A stretch of 64,000 bases of DNA. It comes from Kribbella pratensis (GTDB lineage: Bacteria; Actinomycetota; Actinomycetes; Propionibacteriales; Kribbellaceae). A program made the position numbers and the translations under genes. Below, in pieces: positions 42,012 to 49,989 of this stretch (within the stretch, counting starts at the first letter, position 1; each line of letters begins with the position of its first letter). The notes beneath the pieces are model-generated. The model had not been told where the DNA came from. It was given only the letters and a program-made list of their open reading frames with translations, and did not search any database. The stretch is taken from the NCBI RefSeq assembly GCF_004365355.1, contig NZ_SODP01000002.1:677838-741837 (forward strand). The letters run 5' to 3'.

Positions 42012-42944
42012 TTAGACCCGCGGGCCGTAGGCCTCCGGGGCGCCGTTGGCGGTGGTGAAGAGGGAGTAGATGGAGGTCGTCGCGGTGATGAAGAGGCGGT
42101 TGCGTTTGGGGCCGCCCCAGGTGAGGTTGCTGACGGTTTCGGGGACGAGGAGTTTGCCGAGGAGAGTGCCGTCGGGGTGATAGATGTGGACGCCGTCGGC
42201 GGCGGAGGTCCAGATGCGGCCCTGCGTGTCGAGGCGGAAGCCGTCGAAGATGCCGTTGCCGCACTCGGCGAACAGTTCGCCGCCGGAGAGCTTGTCGCCG
42301 TCGACGGTGAAGACGCGGAGCGTGCCCTCCTCCGAATCGGAGATGTAGAGCAACGACTCGTCCGGCGAGAACGCGATCCCGTTCGGCCGGTTGAAGTCGT
42401 CCGCGACACGGGTCAGTACGCCGTCCGTCCCGACGCGGTACACATGGCACCCGCCGGTCTCGATCTCGCCCTTGTAACCCTCGTAGTCGCTGTCGATCCC
42501 GTACGCCGGATCCGTGAACCAGATCGACCCGTCACGCTTCACGACGACGTCGTTCGGGCTGTTCAGCCGCTTCCCGTCGTACTCGTGCGCGAGCACCGTG
42601 ATCCCGCCGTGGTGTTCGGTCCGCGTCACGCGCCGGTTGCCGTGCTCGCAGCTCACGAGCCGGCCCTCGGTGTCGCGGGTGTGGCCGTTGGTGTTGCCGG
42701 CCGGGTGCCGGAAGACGGAGACCTGGTACGACGTCTCGTCCCAGCGCAGGATGCGGTCGTTCGGGATGTCGCTCCAGAGCAGGTACCGCCCCGCGGCGGA
42801 GTACACCGGGCCCTCGACCCAGCGACCGCCGGTCCACAGCCGCTCGAGCTTGTTGTCTCCGCGGATCCCCGCGAACCTGTCGTCGAGCTTCTCCCAGACG
42901 GCCGGCGCGGTCCCTGCCAACGGCTCGAGAATTCCCGTCATCAC
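42012..42944 (-). CDS. SMP-30/gluconolactonase family protein (copy 1)
   Basis: A 310-residue six-bladed beta-propeller lactonase. Family signatures are WTGGRWVEGPVYSAAGRYLLWSDIPNDRILRW (first metal Glu in EGP), NSPNDVVVKRDGSIWFTDPAYGI (Asn and Asp ligands), RPNGIAFSPDESLLYISDS and GIFDGFRLDTQGRIWTSAADGVHI. It hydrolyses a sugar lactone or similar. It is closely similar to the gene at 42975. A LacI-type operator lies 20 bp upstream, which suggests carbohydrate control. Confidence 0.9.
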   Translation of the reverse strand: MMTGILEPLAGTAPAVWEKLDDRFAGIRGDNKLERLWTGGRWVEGPVYSAAGRYLLWSDIPNDRILRWDETSYQVSVFRHPAGNTNGHTRDTEGRLVSCEHGNRRVTRTEHHGGITVLAHEYDGKRLNSPNDVVVKRDGSIWFTDPAYGIDSDYEGYKGEIETGGCHVYRVGTDGVLTRVADDFNRPNGIAFSPDESLLYISDSEEGTLRVFTVDGDKLSGGELFAECGNGIFDGFRLDTQGRIWTSAADGVHIYHPDGTLLGKLLVPETVSNLTWGGPKRNRLFITATTSIYSLFTTANGAPEAYGPRV

Positions 42945-42963
42945 GACTCCTCACGAACTCGGC

Positions 42964-42977
42964 TGCAAACGCTTTCA
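42964..42977. promoter_or_regulatory. LacI-family-type operator upstream of SMP-30 copy 1
   Basis: On the minus strand TGAAAGCGTTTGCA, a match to the LacI-family operator style with a central CG flanked by A/T-rich arms. It lies 20 bp upstream of the copy-1 start and overlaps the last bases of SMP-30 copy 2. No lacI gene is in the vicinity. Confidence 0.5.
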
Positions 42978-43907
42978 GCTGAGCCTATCCGCGAACCCCA
43001 GTTGAGCGCCTTGCGCGGTTGTCAGCCAGGACCAGACCGACGTTGTCGCCGTGATGAACAGGCGGTTGCCCTTGGGGCCGCCGAAGGTCAGGTTGGACAC
43101 GACATTCGGTAGCAGCAGTTTGCCGATCAGCGTGCCGTCCGGGTCGAAGCAATGCACGCCCTCGTGCGTCGCCGCCCAGACCCGGCCGGCGCTGTCCACC
43201 CGGATCCCGTCGAACATCCCGGCCTCGCAGGGCGCGAACACCTCGCCGCCGATCAGCTTCTCGCCGTCGACGTCGAAGCGCCGGATGTGCTTCTCCGGCG
43301 TGTCGACGACGTACAACTGCTGCTCGTCCAGCGTGAACGCGAGCCCGTTCGGGCGGGTGAAGTCGTCCGCGACGACCGTCAGTACGCCGTCCGGCGCGAT
43401 CCGGTAGACGTGGCACCCGTCGAGCTCCTGCTCGGCCGCATGGCCCTCGTAGTTCGAGGTGATCCCGTACGGCGGATCGGTGAACCAGATCGAGCCGTCG
43501 CTGTGTTCGACCACGTCGTTCGGGCTGTTGAGCCTGCTGCTGCCGAGGTGCGAGGCGAGCACGGTGCGGCTGCCGTCGTACTCCGTCCGCACGACCTGGC
43601 GATCGCCCTGTGAGCAGCTGATCAGGCGGCCGGTGCGGTCGATGGTGTTGCCGTTGACGTAGCCGGATGGCTCGCGGAACACGCTGACGTGTCCCGAGAC
43701 CTCGTCCCAGCGCAGCATCCGGTCATTCGGGATGTCGCTGAAGATCAGGCAGCGCCACGCCGGCGAGTACGCCGGTCCTTCGAGCCAGCGGCCGCCGTCG
43801 TACAGGCACTCGACGTACTCGTCGCCGGCGATGCGGGCGAAACGCTCGTCGAGCACCACCAACTCGGCGCGGATCCGCGGCAGGGTGTTGGTGAGTGCAA
43901 TCGTCAT
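42975..43907 (-). CDS. SMP-30/gluconolactonase family protein (copy 2)
   Basis: A 310-residue paralogue of the downstream gene, with the same blade motifs: YDGGRWLEGPAYSPAWRCLIFSDIPNDRMLRW, NSPNDVVEHSDGSIWFTDPPYGI, RPNGLAFTLDEQQLYVVD and GMFDGIRVDSAGRVWAATHEGVH. The catalytic Glu, Asn and Asp positions are retained. ATG 43907 gives the same length as copy 1. It is divergent from an Lrp-type regulator with an inverted repeat between them, so it is probably the regulator's target. The substrate is unknown. Confidence 0.9.
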   Translation of the reverse strand: MTIALTNTLPRIRAELVVLDERFARIAGDEYVECLYDGGRWLEGPAYSPAWRCLIFSDIPNDRMLRWDEVSGHVSVFREPSGYVNGNTIDRTGRLISCSQGDRQVVRTEYDGSRTVLASHLGSSRLNSPNDVVEHSDGSIWFTDPPYGITSNYEGHAAEQELDGCHVYRIAPDGVLTVVADDFTRPNGLAFTLDEQQLYVVDTPEKHIRRFDVDGEKLIGGEVFAPCEAGMFDGIRVDSAGRVWAATHEGVHCFDPDGTLIGKLLLPNVVSNLTFGGPKGNRLFITATTSVWSWLTTAQGAQLGFADRLS

Positions 43908-43963
43908 ATCCGAACCATATCCTGCTATCATCGCTTCGAACAGAATGAGATATGGATTTGGAT
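43908..43963. promoter_or_regulatory. Inverted-repeat operator between SMP-30 copy 2 and the Lrp gene
   Basis: ATCCGAACCATATC (43908-43921) is mirrored by GATATGGATTTGGAT (43949-43963); the arms match over 13 bases with one extra base and one substitution, spaced 27 bp. The whole gap is AT-rich compared with the surroundings. Two Lrp-family dimers on such spaced arms would cover both promoters. Confidence 0.6.
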
Positions 43964-43967
43964 GCAG

Positions 43968-44411
43968 ATGACCATAGATGATGTGGATCGCAAGCTTCTG
44001 CTCGCGCTCCAGGCGGATGCCGCGCAGTCGTACGCGGCGCTCGGCGAGATCGCCGGGTTGTCGGCCGGGTCGGCCCACGAACGGGTGCGCAAGCTGAAGG
44101 CGTCCGGCGTGATCCGGCGTACGACGATCGACGTCGACCCGGCCGCGCTCGGCCGCGGCGTACTCGCGTTCGTCCTGCTCGAGGCAAACGCCTGGATGGG
44201 CGATTCGCGCGAGGCGTTGCTGGACATCCCGGCGGTCGAGGAGGCGCACATCATCGCGGGGCCGGCGTCGGTGCTCGTGAAGGTCCGGACGACGACCACC
44301 GAGGACCTGCAGGCCACACTGCGCGCGCTCCACGAGGTCGACGGCGTGACCGGCACGCAGACCGTCGTCGTACTGGAGTCGTTCTTCGAGCGGCAACCCG
44401 CCGTTGTGTGA
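43968..44411 (+). CDS. Lrp/AsnC family regulator
   Basis: A 147-residue protein with an N-terminal helix-turn-helix (DDVDRKLLLALQADAAQSYAALGEIAGLSAGSAHERVRKLKASGVIRR, about 4-52) and a C-terminal RAM ligand-binding domain (VEEAHIIAGPASVLVKVRTTTTEDLQATLRAL). ATG 43968 is used; ATG 43962 two codons earlier is possible. Divergent from an SMP-30 gene across an inverted repeat. The effector may be an amino acid or a lactone-pathway metabolite; this is speculation. Confidence 0.9.
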   Translation: MTIDDVDRKLLLALQADAAQSYAALGEIAGLSAGSAHERVRKLKASGVIRRTTIDVDPAALGRGVLAFVLLEANAWMGDSREALLDIPAVEEAHIIAGPASVLVKVRTTTTEDLQATLRALHEVDGVTGTQTVVVLESFFERQPAVV

Positions 44412-44476
44412 GGAACACCCTGTCTCCTTCGACGGCCGGTTCACCCTAGACTCGGGCCAGCCGAAGGGAGTCAGCT

Positions 44477-46264
44477 GTGTCCGACAGCAAGCAGATCACC
44501 AAGGTGCTGGTCGCCAACCGGGGCGAGATCGCCGTCCGGGTCGTCCGGGCCGCCGCCGACGCGGGGCTGGGCAGCGTCGCGCTGTACGCCGACCAGGACC
44601 GCGACGCGCTGTTCGTCCGGCTCGCCGACGAGGCGTACGCGCTGGACGGGTCGACACCGGCCGACTCCTACCTGAACATCTCGAAGATCCTGGACGTGGC
44701 GGCGCGCTCCGGCGCGGACGCCGTCCACCCCGGCTACGGCTTCCTGGCCGAGAACGCCGAGTTCGCGCAGGCTGTGATCGACGCCGGCCTGATCTGGATC
44801 GGCCCGCCGCCGTCGGCGATCGACTCGCTCGGCGACAAGGTCAAGGCGCGGCACATCGCGGAGAAGGTCGGCGCGCCGCAGGTGCCGGGGACGCCGGATC
44901 CGGTCGACGGGTCCGATGAGGTCGTCGCGTTCGCGGAGGAGTACGGGCTGCCGATCGCGATCAAGGCGGCGTACGGCGGTGGTGGTCGCGGGATGAAGGT
45001 CGCGCGGACCATGGAGGAGATCCCGGAGCTGTTCGAGTCCGCGACCCGCGAGGCCGTGAGTGCCTTCGGGCGCGGCGAGTGCTTCGTCGAGCGGTACCTG
45101 GACAAGCCGCGGCACGTCGAGACCCAGTGCCTGGCCGATGCTCACGGCAACGTTGTCGTGGTGTCGACGCGGGACTGCTCGCTGCAGCGCCGGTACCAGA
45201 AGCTCGTCGAGGAGGCGCCGGCGCCGTTCCTCTCGCCTGAGCAGCTGGAGCTGTTGTATTCGTCGTCCAAGAAGATCCTGCGCGAGGCGGGGTACGTCGG
45301 GGCGGGTACGTGCGAGTTCCTGGTCGGGCAGGACGGGCTGATCTCGTTCCTCGAGGTGAACACGCGGCTGCAGGTCGAGCACCCGGTGTCCGAGGAGGTC
45401 ACCGGGCTGGACCTGGTGCGGGAGATGTTCCGGATCGCCCAGGGCGAGGAGCTCGGGTACGACGACCCGGTCGTGTCCGGGCACTCGATCGAGTTCCGGA
45501 TCAACGCGGAGGACGGCGGGCGCGGGTTCCTGCCGGCGCCGGGAACGCTGACTCGGTGGCATGCGCCGTCAGGTCCTGGCGTGCGGCTCGACGGCGGGTA
45601 CGACCAGGGCGAGACGGTGCCGGGCGCATTCGACTCGCTGGTCGCGAAGCTGATCGTGAGCGGCCGCGACCGTCAGCAGGCGCTCGAGCGGTCGCGGCGG
45701 GCGTTGCGTGAGTTTGTCGTCGAGGGGATGCCTACAGTCATCCCGTTCCACCAGGCTGTCGTGTCGGATCCGGCGTTCGTCGGGACGGACGGGTTCAAGG
45801 TCCACACGCGGTGGATCGAGACGGAGTACGACAACCAGCTCACGCCGTACGAAGGCCCGCTCGGCGAGCCGTCCGAGGAGGGCGAACGCGAGAAGGTGAC
45901 GGTCGAGGTCGGCGGCAAGCGACTCGAAGTCGTGCTGCCTGCGGGTCTCGGCGCTGTCGGTGGTGCTCCTGTGGCCGGCGCCGGTGCTGCTGCCGGGAAG
46001 AAGAAGCCGTCCCGGCGTGCCGGCGGAACCAAGAGCTCCGCCGCCTCGGGTGACTCTCTCACCTCACCGATGCAGGGCACCATCGTCAAGATCGCCGTCG
46101 AGGAAGGCGCCACCGTCGCCGAAGGCGACCTCATCGTCGTCCTCGAAGCCATGAAGATGGAACAACCCCTCAACGCCCACAAATCCGGCACCGTAACCGG
46201 CCTAACCGCCGAAGTAGGCGCCACCGTCTCCGCCGGCGCCGTAATCTGCGAAATCAAAGACTGA
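44477..46264 (+). CDS. accA: Acetyl-/propionyl-CoA carboxylase alpha chain (biotin carboxylase + BCCP)
   Basis: A 595-residue biotin-dependent carboxylase subunit. Residues about 8-455 are biotin carboxylase: [34 protein letters not shown]-grasp glycine loop [12 protein letters not shown], and [22 protein letters not shown]. After a variable linker, about 525-595 is the biotin carrier domain, with Lys560 of EAMKMEQ as biotinylation site. It carboxylates biotin with ATP and bicarbonate and hands it to carboxyltransferase beta subunits such as those at 348 and 16015. GTG 44477 follows GGGAG. A hairpin terminator follows the stop. Confidence 0.94.
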   Translation: MSDSKQITKVLVANRGEIAVRVVRAAADAGLGSVALYADQDRDALFVRLADEAYALDGSTPADSYLNISKILDVAARSGADAVHPGYGFLAENAEFAQAVIDAGLIWIGPPPSAIDSLGDKVKARHIAEKVGAPQVPGTPDPVDGSDEVVAFAEEYGLPIAIKAAYGGGGRGMKVARTMEEIPELFESATREAVSAFGRGECFVERYLDKPRHVETQCLADAHGNVVVVSTRDCSLQRRYQKLVEEAPAPFLSPEQLELLYSSSKKILREAGYVGAGTCEFLVGQDGLISFLEVNTRLQVEHPVSEEVTGLDLVREMFRIAQGEELGYDDPVVSGHSIEFRINAEDGGRGFLPAPGTLTRWHAPSGPGVRLDGGYDQGETVPGAFDSLVAKLIVSGRDRQQALERSRRALREFVVEGMPTVIPFHQAVVSDPAFVGTDGFKVHTRWIETEYDNQLTPYEGPLGEPSEEGEREKVTVEVGGKRLEVVLPAGLGAVGGAPVAGAGAAAGKKKPSRRAGGTKSSAASGDSLTSPMQGTIVKIAVEEGATVAEGDLIVVLEAMKMEQPLNAHKSGTVTGLTAEVGATVSAGAVICEIKD

Positions 46265-46285
46265 GAACACCACCCTAAGGACACC

Positions 46286-46325
46286 GCGCCGCGGCGGCCA
46301 TCTTGTTGGCCGCCTCCGGCGGCGC
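46286..46325 (+). terminator. Hairpin terminator after the carboxylase alpha gene
   Basis: An inner stem GGCGGCCA/TGGCCGCC (46293-46300, 46307-46314) with a 6-base loop is extended by an outer stem GCGCCGC/GCGGCGC (46286-46292, 46319-46325). It starts 22 bases beyond the stop. The rest of the gap up to 46500 holds no further gene that I can support. Confidence 0.7.
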
Positions 46326-46500
46326 GCCGGTTGCGGTCGTGGGGACTCAGGTCGGCGGACCAACGGGGCTCGGGAATGGATGGACCGCGGTGGTGCTGCA
46401 GGTCGACCACGCAGCCGATCGCTCGGATCCGCCGGGAGGTGATGCGCCGGCCTTCTCCTCGCTCGGTACGGACCTGAGGCTCTGGCATAGTGCGGAAGCT

Positions 46501-47160
46501 ATGAATGATTCGGTGGCGCAGTCGTGGAGTTCGATCACCGGGTGGCTGGCGGAGCACCTGCCGCACGGGTTGGAGCACCTTCAGCCGCCGGCAACGCTGG
46601 CCGATATCTCCGGGCTTCGGGCGGCGATGGGACACCGGCTGCCGAGCGATCTGATCGCCTGGCTCGGGTTGAACAACGGGTTCGGGTGGCAGGCGGATTT
46701 CGGCAGGCTCATCCCGTTCCTCTACATCCCGATGGGAATCGATCACATGCTGCGGGATCGCGAGATGCTGCAGAGGATTACCGCCACGGTCTCTCCCGAC
46801 CGACCACTCTCCGACGAACAGGAGCCGGCAGGCACCCGTTCCTTCGACTGGCTCGACGCGTTCCTGCCGATCGGCGACGCGGGGACCGACTGCCACTTGT
46901 TCGTCGACCTTCGTGAGGGTGAGCATCACGGGTGCGTCGGCACTTTCGACAACGAATCAGATGGGTTCTCCATCCCGGAGTGGTTCAGCATCACCGAGAT
47001 GCTGGCCGATGTCGCGGATGCGCTGACTCTCAACCAGCCCGCCCTCCAGGATCACGGTCGCCGTCTCCACGCCGCGACGCCGTTCCCAACTCGCCCGCCG
47101 CACGCGTGGACGCCGTACATCGACGATGGGCGCCTCCGGTGGAGCTCCGTCGAGCTCTGA
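46501..47160 (+). CDS. SMI1/KNR4 family protein
   Basis: A 219-residue soluble protein with the SMI1/KNR4 (SUKH) pattern: PPATLADISGLRAAMGHRLPSDLIAWLGLNNGFGW near the N-terminus, then a central FLPIGDAGTDCHLFVDLREGEHHGCVGTF and EWFSITEMLADVADAL. SUKH proteins include toxin-immunity proteins as well as housekeeping forms; no toxin gene is adjacent here, so immunity is not supported. ATG 46501 is chosen because the upstream in-frame sequence contains the terminator. Confidence 0.8.
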   Translation: MNDSVAQSWSSITGWLAEHLPHGLEHLQPPATLADISGLRAAMGHRLPSDLIAWLGLNNGFGWQADFGRLIPFLYIPMGIDHMLRDREMLQRITATVSPDRPLSDEQEPAGTRSFDWLDAFLPIGDAGTDCHLFVDLREGEHHGCVGTFDNESDGFSIPEWFSITEMLADVADALTLNQPALQDHGRRLHAATPFPTRPPHAWTPYIDDGRLRWSSVEL

Positions 47161-47166
47161 CAGCAT

Positions 47167-47610
47167 GTGCGGGTGAGTTCGCCCACGGAGCCTTCGCTGG
47201 TACCTGAGTTGTTGGTCGGGGATGTCACGAGGAGCGTCGAGTTCTGGTGTGGGTTGTGTGGGTTCGTGGTCGAGTACAAGCGTGAGGAGGAGGGGTTCGC
47301 GTACGTCGTACGCGGATCCGCGCACGTGATGCTCGAAGAGCAGGGCGTCGGGCGGAACTGGGTCACCGGACCGCTGGAGCGACCGCTGGGGCGCGGGATC
47401 AACTTCCAGATCAGCGTCCCGGACCTCACACCGATCCTGTCGGCGCTCGCCGCCGCCGACTATCCGCTCTTCATGGAGCCGGAGACCAAGTGGTATCGCG
47501 TCACGCCTCAGGAAGAGACCGGCGTCAGCCAGTTCCTCGTCGCCGACCCCGACGGGTATCTGATCCGCTTTCAGACCTCACTCGGCCGCCGGTCCAGCGC
47601 CGCCACGTAG
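47167..47610 (+). CDS. VOC superfamily (glyoxalase/bleomycin-resistance-like) protein
   Basis: A 147-residue protein with a single VOC module (LVPELLVGDVTRSVEFWCGLCGFVVEYKREEEGFAYVV) and a metal-site-like end (QFLVADPDGYLIRFQ). The bleomycin-resistance type is suggested by the HVMLEEQG strand. GTG 47167 is used; GTG 47173 is two codons inside. It starts six bases after the SMI1/KNR4 stop, so the two are probably cotranscribed. Ligand unknown. Confidence 0.85.
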   Translation: MRVSSPTEPSLVPELLVGDVTRSVEFWCGLCGFVVEYKREEEGFAYVVRGSAHVMLEEQGVGRNWVTGPLERPLGRGINFQISVPDLTPILSALAAADYPLFMEPETKWYRVTPQEETGVSQFLVADPDGYLIRFQTSLGRRSSAAT

Positions 47611-47660
47611 ATCGCCACAATCCCCCGGCGGCCGTCGGGGCTGTGAACACCCGCGGGCGG

Positions 47661-47718
47661 CCTTGGACAGGTTATTCCTTGTCCAAGGACCCCATAGGTT
47701 GTCCAAGGGCCCCACGGG
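47661..47718. repeat. Hairpin arm with two alternative partners and a 20-bp tandem repeat
   Basis: CCTTGGACA (47661-47669) is the exact complement of TGTCCAAGG, which occurs at 47680-47688 and again at 47700-47708. The latter two belong to a 20-bp tandem repeat (47679-47698 and 47699-47718) that begins TTGTCCAAGG in both copies. The upstream arm can thus pair with either copy. It lies between the VOC gene and the cyclophilin gene. Confidence 0.65.
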
Positions 47719-47842
47719 TTGTTCGACGTCTCCATGTGCATTCTCAGCTGCTCCAGGGAGATTGACCGGCGGGATTGACAGACAGTTCTCAGGTTTTCGC
47801 TGTAGGTTCCCGTGCAGGCATTCCGGTGAGGAGGGTTACTGC

Positions 47843-48703
47843 ATGTCCAAGAAGACCCATCAGCAGCAGCTGGCGGCGCGGAAGGCGAAGCGGCTGGCCG
47901 AGCGGGAGAGCGAGCGGCGCCGGCAGCGGCGGAACCTGGCGATCACGATCGCCTCGGTGGCGACGGTCGTCGTGGTGATCGTCGGGGTCTTCGTGGTGTT
48001 CGGGGTGGGTGGTGACGACAAGCCGGCGGCCGCGCCGAGTGACCAGGCGTCGGCGGGGCCGCAGAACAAGCCGACGAGCATTCCGACCGCGATGGCGCCG
48101 GCGCCGAAGCGGGCGACGCCGCTCCCGGCCGAGGTCAACTGCACGTACAAGAAGAGCGCCGAGCCGGCCAGCAAGAAGGTGAACCCGCCGGCCGACGGGA
48201 AGACCAAGGCGTCGGGTACGTCGAAGGTCAGCCTGAACACGTCGATCGGCGACCTGCAGCTGACGCTGGACAGCGCGCTGGCGCCATGTACGGTGAAGAA
48301 CTTCCTGAGCCTGGTCGGGCAGAAGTACTTCGACAACACCAAGTGCCATCGGTTGACCGTCGGCGAAGGTCTGCAGGTGCTGCAGTGCGGCGACCCGACC
48401 GGGACCGGGTCGGGCGGGCCCGGCTATAGCTTCGCGGACGAGGTGTATCCGACGCTGAAGTACGGGCGGGGTGTACTCGCGATGGCGAACTCCGGGGCGA
48501 ATACCAACGGGAGCCAGTTCTTCATCGTGTACGGCGATGCGTCGGGGCTGACGCCGCAGTACACGGCGTTCGGGACGATCGACGAGGCGAGCGCGAAGCT
48601 GATCGACAAGGTGGCGGAAGCTGGTGTGACCCCGCAGAACGGGCCGCAGGACGGCACTCCCATCACCCCGGTCGAAATCAAAACAGCAACTGCAGCAGCT
48701 TAA
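47843..48703 (+). CDS. Membrane-anchored cyclophilin-type peptidyl-prolyl isomerase
   Basis: A 286-residue protein with a basic, coiled cytoplasmic start (KKTHQQQLAARKAKRLAERE), one transmembrane helix (about 33-55), a Pro/Ala-rich linker and an external cyclophilin domain (about 130-280) with TVKNFLSLVGQKYFDNTKCHRL, GGPGYSFADE, GVLAMANSGANTNGSQFFIVYG and YTAFGTIDEAS. It should catalyse prolyl isomerisation outside the membrane. GAGGAGG stands eight bases before ATG 47843. A strong hairpin follows. Confidence 0.92.
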   Translation: MSKKTHQQQLAARKAKRLAERESERRRQRRNLAITIASVATVVVVIVGVFVVFGVGGDDKPAAAPSDQASAGPQNKPTSIPTAMAPAPKRATPLPAEVNCTYKKSAEPASKKVNPPADGKTKASGTSKVSLNTSIGDLQLTLDSALAPCTVKNFLSLVGQKYFDNTKCHRLTVGEGLQVLQCGDPTGTGSGGPGYSFADEVYPTLKYGRGVLAMANSGANTNGSQFFIVYGDASGLTPQYTAFGTIDEASAKLIDKVAEAGVTPQNGPQDGTPITPVEIKTATAAA

Positions 48704-48715
48704 GCAAAAGAAACC

Positions 48716-48748
48716 GCGCCGCCCGTCCCCTGCTGGGACGGGCGGCGC
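48716..48748. terminator. Strong hairpin terminator between cyclophilin and GH76 genes
   Basis: GCGCCGCCCGTCCC (48716-48729) and GGGACGGGCGGCGC (48735-48748) form a perfect 14-bp stem with a 5-base loop, 12 bases after the cyclophilin stop and 6 bases from the convergent GH76 stop. It can serve both transcripts. Downstream GGTGTTTAAG supplies a short T run. Confidence 0.85.
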
Positions 48749-48754
48749 TGGTGT

Positions 48755-49912
48755 TTAAGCCAGTAGGTCGTACCTGGAGCGAGGCCAGGCGAGGAGAGCG
48801 TGGATTTGGGTTATGCCGGATTGTTGGAGGAGTTCTACTGAGCCTGCGCCGAAGTGGTACAGGTTGGTGGCGGGGTCTCGGGTGGTGGTCCAGTTGTAGT
48901 CGGCGTAGGACTGCATTGCCTTGCGGTAGCTGGGGTTCGGAGCTACCGAGTCCAGGATCAACAGGTTCTTGAACCAGATCGAGTTGAAGGCAGCGCCCTG
49001 TTTCGCGAGGATCTCGGGGGTGTTGTAGAACGCCAGCGACGCCGCCGCGACCGACTTCGCGTCGCGGAGGTACTTCGGGTTACCGGTTGCCTTGAACAAC
49101 AGAACCCCGGCGCCGAGCATCACGCCCTGGTTGTAGCTCCACTGGGTCTTCTCGACGTTGCCGGCCAGGTCGATGTGGTCCCAGTACAGGCCGTTCGGGG
49201 CGAGCATGCAGGTCTGGGCCCACGTATACATCCGCTGCGCCCACGTCAGGTACGACTTGTCCCGCGTCAGCAAGTACAGATGCGCGCCGAGCTCGGCGCC
49301 CGGCCCGTTCGACACCGTGTTGCGGTCCTGGCTCCACGGGGCCTGGGTCCAGAAGACGCCGCCGGCGCACGGGTGCGACGGATCGGTGTCCCAGCCGTGG
49401 ACGACGAGCGCGAAGATGTCCTTGGCGCGAGCGAGTGCAGCGCGGTCACCAGTCCGCTTGTACCGCTGGATCAGGTTCAGCCCGATCCACTCGTTGTCGT
49501 CGTAGAACTTGTCCCCGCCTTGGCCGTTCGGCGGCCGCACGTACGAGTCGTACCCGGTCGGCGTCGTACCTGAGTTCCAGTAGAACTCGTACGCCGCGAG
49601 CCGCCGGTCGGCCTCCGCCGCCGCCTTGCGGCCCGCACCGGGGATGCCGGCCAGGTCCTCGGCCGCGATCGACGCCTGCGAGTACGGCCAGACGTACGAG
49701 TACGGGTTGGTCTGCGTGTTCGGATACTCCTCCAGCAGCAGTCCACCGTTGCCGGCGTCGAAGTACGTGTTGATCGCGTCGTACGACGCGCGCGCCCGAG
49801 CTGCGTTCGGCTCGGTCGCCGCATCGGCCGTGGTCATACTCAGCGACCCGAGAACGGTGACCGCGAGCACTCCGGCGGCCAGACGAGTTGATATACCAAA
49901 TTTCCTGCGCAT
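48755..49912 (-). CDS. Secreted glycoside hydrolase family 76 protein
   Basis: A 385-residue exported enzyme. The signal peptide is clear (MRRKFGISTRLAAGVLAVTV followed by LGSLSMTTADA, cleavage near residue 32). The mature part is an (alpha/alpha)6-type GH76 domain with the catalytic tandem Asp in KFYDDNEWIGLNLI (about 139), plus YWDHIDL and QWSYNQGVMLGAGVLL. GH76 enzymes are endo-alpha-1,6-mannanases acting on fungal or mycobacterial-type mannans. ATG 49912 is used. Confidence 0.9.
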   Translation of the reverse strand: MRRKFGISTRLAAGVLAVTVLGSLSMTTADAATEPNAARARASYDAINTYFDAGNGGLLLEEYPNTQTNPYSYVWPYSQASIAAEDLAGIPGAGRKAAAEADRRLAAYEFYWNSGTTPTGYDSYVRPPNGQGGDKFYDDNEWIGLNLIQRYKRTGDRAALARAKDIFALVVHGWDTDPSHPCAGGVFWTQAPWSQDRNTVSNGPGAELGAHLYLLTRDKSYLTWAQRMYTWAQTCMLAPNGLYWDHIDLAGNVEKTQWSYNQGVMLGAGVLLFKATGNPKYLRDAKSVAAASLAFYNTPEILAKQGAAFNSIWFKNLLILDSVAPNPSYRKAMQSYADYNWTTTRDPATNLYHFGAGSVELLQQSGITQIHALLAWPRSRYDLLA

Positions 49913-49989
49913 CGACCTACTCCTCCTGGGCGGTGGCGGTTGACATCGATGTCACGTTCTAACCGGCGCACGGACACGACGTCAATGGC

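Noticed and set aside
46501-47160. The SMI1/KNR4 protein as an immunity gene of a contact-dependent toxin system
   Set aside because: No toxin, secretion-signal or polymorphic-toxin gene is next to it. The neighbours are carboxylase alpha and a VOC protein.
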